From Candidatus Brocadiia bacterium (GTDB lineage Bacteria; Planctomycetota; MHYJ01; WSZJ01): a DNA stretch of 5,949 nucleotides. The position numbers and the translations under genes are program-made. Under the pieces are notes generated by a model. The model did not search any database. It worked only from the letters and a program-made list of their open reading frames with translations, and was not told the DNA's origin. Below are positions 5,751-5,949 of the stretch, piece after piece (the stretch's first letter is position 1; every line of letters begins with the position of its first letter). Location: NCBI GenBank assembly GCA_013360825.1, contig JABWAY010000257.1, forward strand, positions 1 to 5,949. The letters are read 5' to 3'.

Positions 5751-5858
5751 CCACCTCCGGAACTCGCACAGGTCGCGCAGGTAGCTGCTAATCGTGTGCG
5801 GGCTGCGCTGGTTCGCGCGGAGCTGGGTGTCGAAGTCGCGGATCGCTTGGTTGTTCCT
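5751..5858 (-). other. In-frame N-terminal extension of the integrase lacking a canonical start codon
   Basis: Reading the integrase frame upstream of 5750 gives 36 codons back to a TAG (forward 5859-5861). They include AIRDFDTQLRANQRSPHTIS followed by SYLRDLCEFRRW, which is the first part of the N-terminal core-binding domain (compare the usual 'SPHTLxAYRRDLRxF'). None of the 36 codons is ATG, GTG or TTG. The best placed candidate is ATC at 5843-5841, eleven bases after AGAGGA (forward 5855-5860). Either translation starts at a rare codon, or a start codon was lost by mutation, or the gene is read from upstream through the TAG. Confidence 0.75.
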
Positions 5859-5884
5859 CTAGCGGCGGAATGGTGGGTTCGGGC

Positions 5885-5895
5885 GGGATAATCCC
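5885..5895. promoter_or_regulatory. 11-base palindrome, possible operator
   Basis: GGGATAATCCC is a perfect inverted repeat (GGGAT and ATCCC around one base) covering the candidate -10 element upstream of the integrase. A protein bound there would block that promoter. This is inferred from position only. Confidence 0.25.
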
Positions 5896-5917
5896 TTGAC
5901 ACTCCGGCGCCTCGCAA
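5888..5917 (-). promoter_or_regulatory. Possible promoter for the integrase block
   Basis: On the minus strand TTGCGA (forward 5912-5917) and GATTAT (forward 5888-5893) are separated by 18 bases, each matching four of six consensus positions. Transcription would begin about 5880, roughly 35-40 bases before the ATC candidate start of the extended integrase. The -10-like element lies inside the 11-base palindrome GGGATAATCCC. This is a weak match and the sigma factor use of the organism is unknown. Confidence 0.3.
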
Positions 5918-5919
5918 CC

Positions 5920-5934
5920 GGGTCGAAGCGACCC
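5920..5934. repeat. Short perfect inverted repeat (hairpin) upstream of the integrase
   Basis: GGGTCG (5920-5925) and CGACCC (5929-5934) pair perfectly around AAG. No T-run follows on either strand, so it is not a typical terminator. It may be a recombinase or regulator site near the integrase, or the end of an upstream unit. Confidence 0.35.
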
Positions 5935-5949
5935 AGGAAGGGGGCGGAG

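Noticed and set aside
5865..5895. tRNA-like 3' end (…CCCGAACCCACCA on the minus strand), which could mark an attachment site.
   Set aside because: No acceptor, D or anticodon arms can be folded upstream and the T-arm pattern does not fit.
5896..5901. Perfect TTGACA on the plus strand as a promoter element.
   Set aside because: No -10-like sequence follows at 16-18 bases and no plus-strand gene starts before the window ends.

Overview
The window is GC-rich bacterial DNA with compact genes and short intergenic gaps. No rRNA, tRNA or CRISPR array is visible. The sequence alone does not fix the taxon; it fits a high-GC environmental lineage, with no marker gene to decide which.

Layout from left to right. 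Positions 1-480 hold no secure gene. Both strands stay open near the left edge, and the minus-strand frame is the slightly better candidate for a partial gene. A plus-strand class I SAM-dependent methyltransferase (481-1344) is followed by a small YCII-like protein (1473-1796). Facing them on the minus strand are two 86-residue proteins of unknown function that share a translationally coupled TAG-ATG junction (2341 to 1820). Divergent from these is a secreted staphylococcal-type nuclease gene (2607-3356). Its leader peptide is cut off from the catalytic domain by an in-frame amber codon, and the position matching the essential Arg87 is tryptophan, so it looks like a decaying gene.

The right 2.5 kb is a minus-strand block that looks like an accessory or mobile cassette. 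A tyrosine recombinase with all its catalytic residues (5750 to 4968, with recognisable N-terminal sequence continuing to about 5858 but no normal start codon there) is followed 27 bases later by a 346-residue protein made almost entirely of seven degenerate helix-turn-helix modules (4940 to 3900). After 155 bases containing REP-like palindromes comes a 113-residue protein resembling the N-terminal head domain of ScoMcrA-type modification-dependent nucleases (3743 to 3402). Integrase, modular DNA-binding array and stand-alone head-like protein lie on one strand and may be expressed together. This is the most interesting part of the window: a possible recombinase system guided or regulated by a multi-module DNA reader. 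The cooperation is inferred from gene order only.
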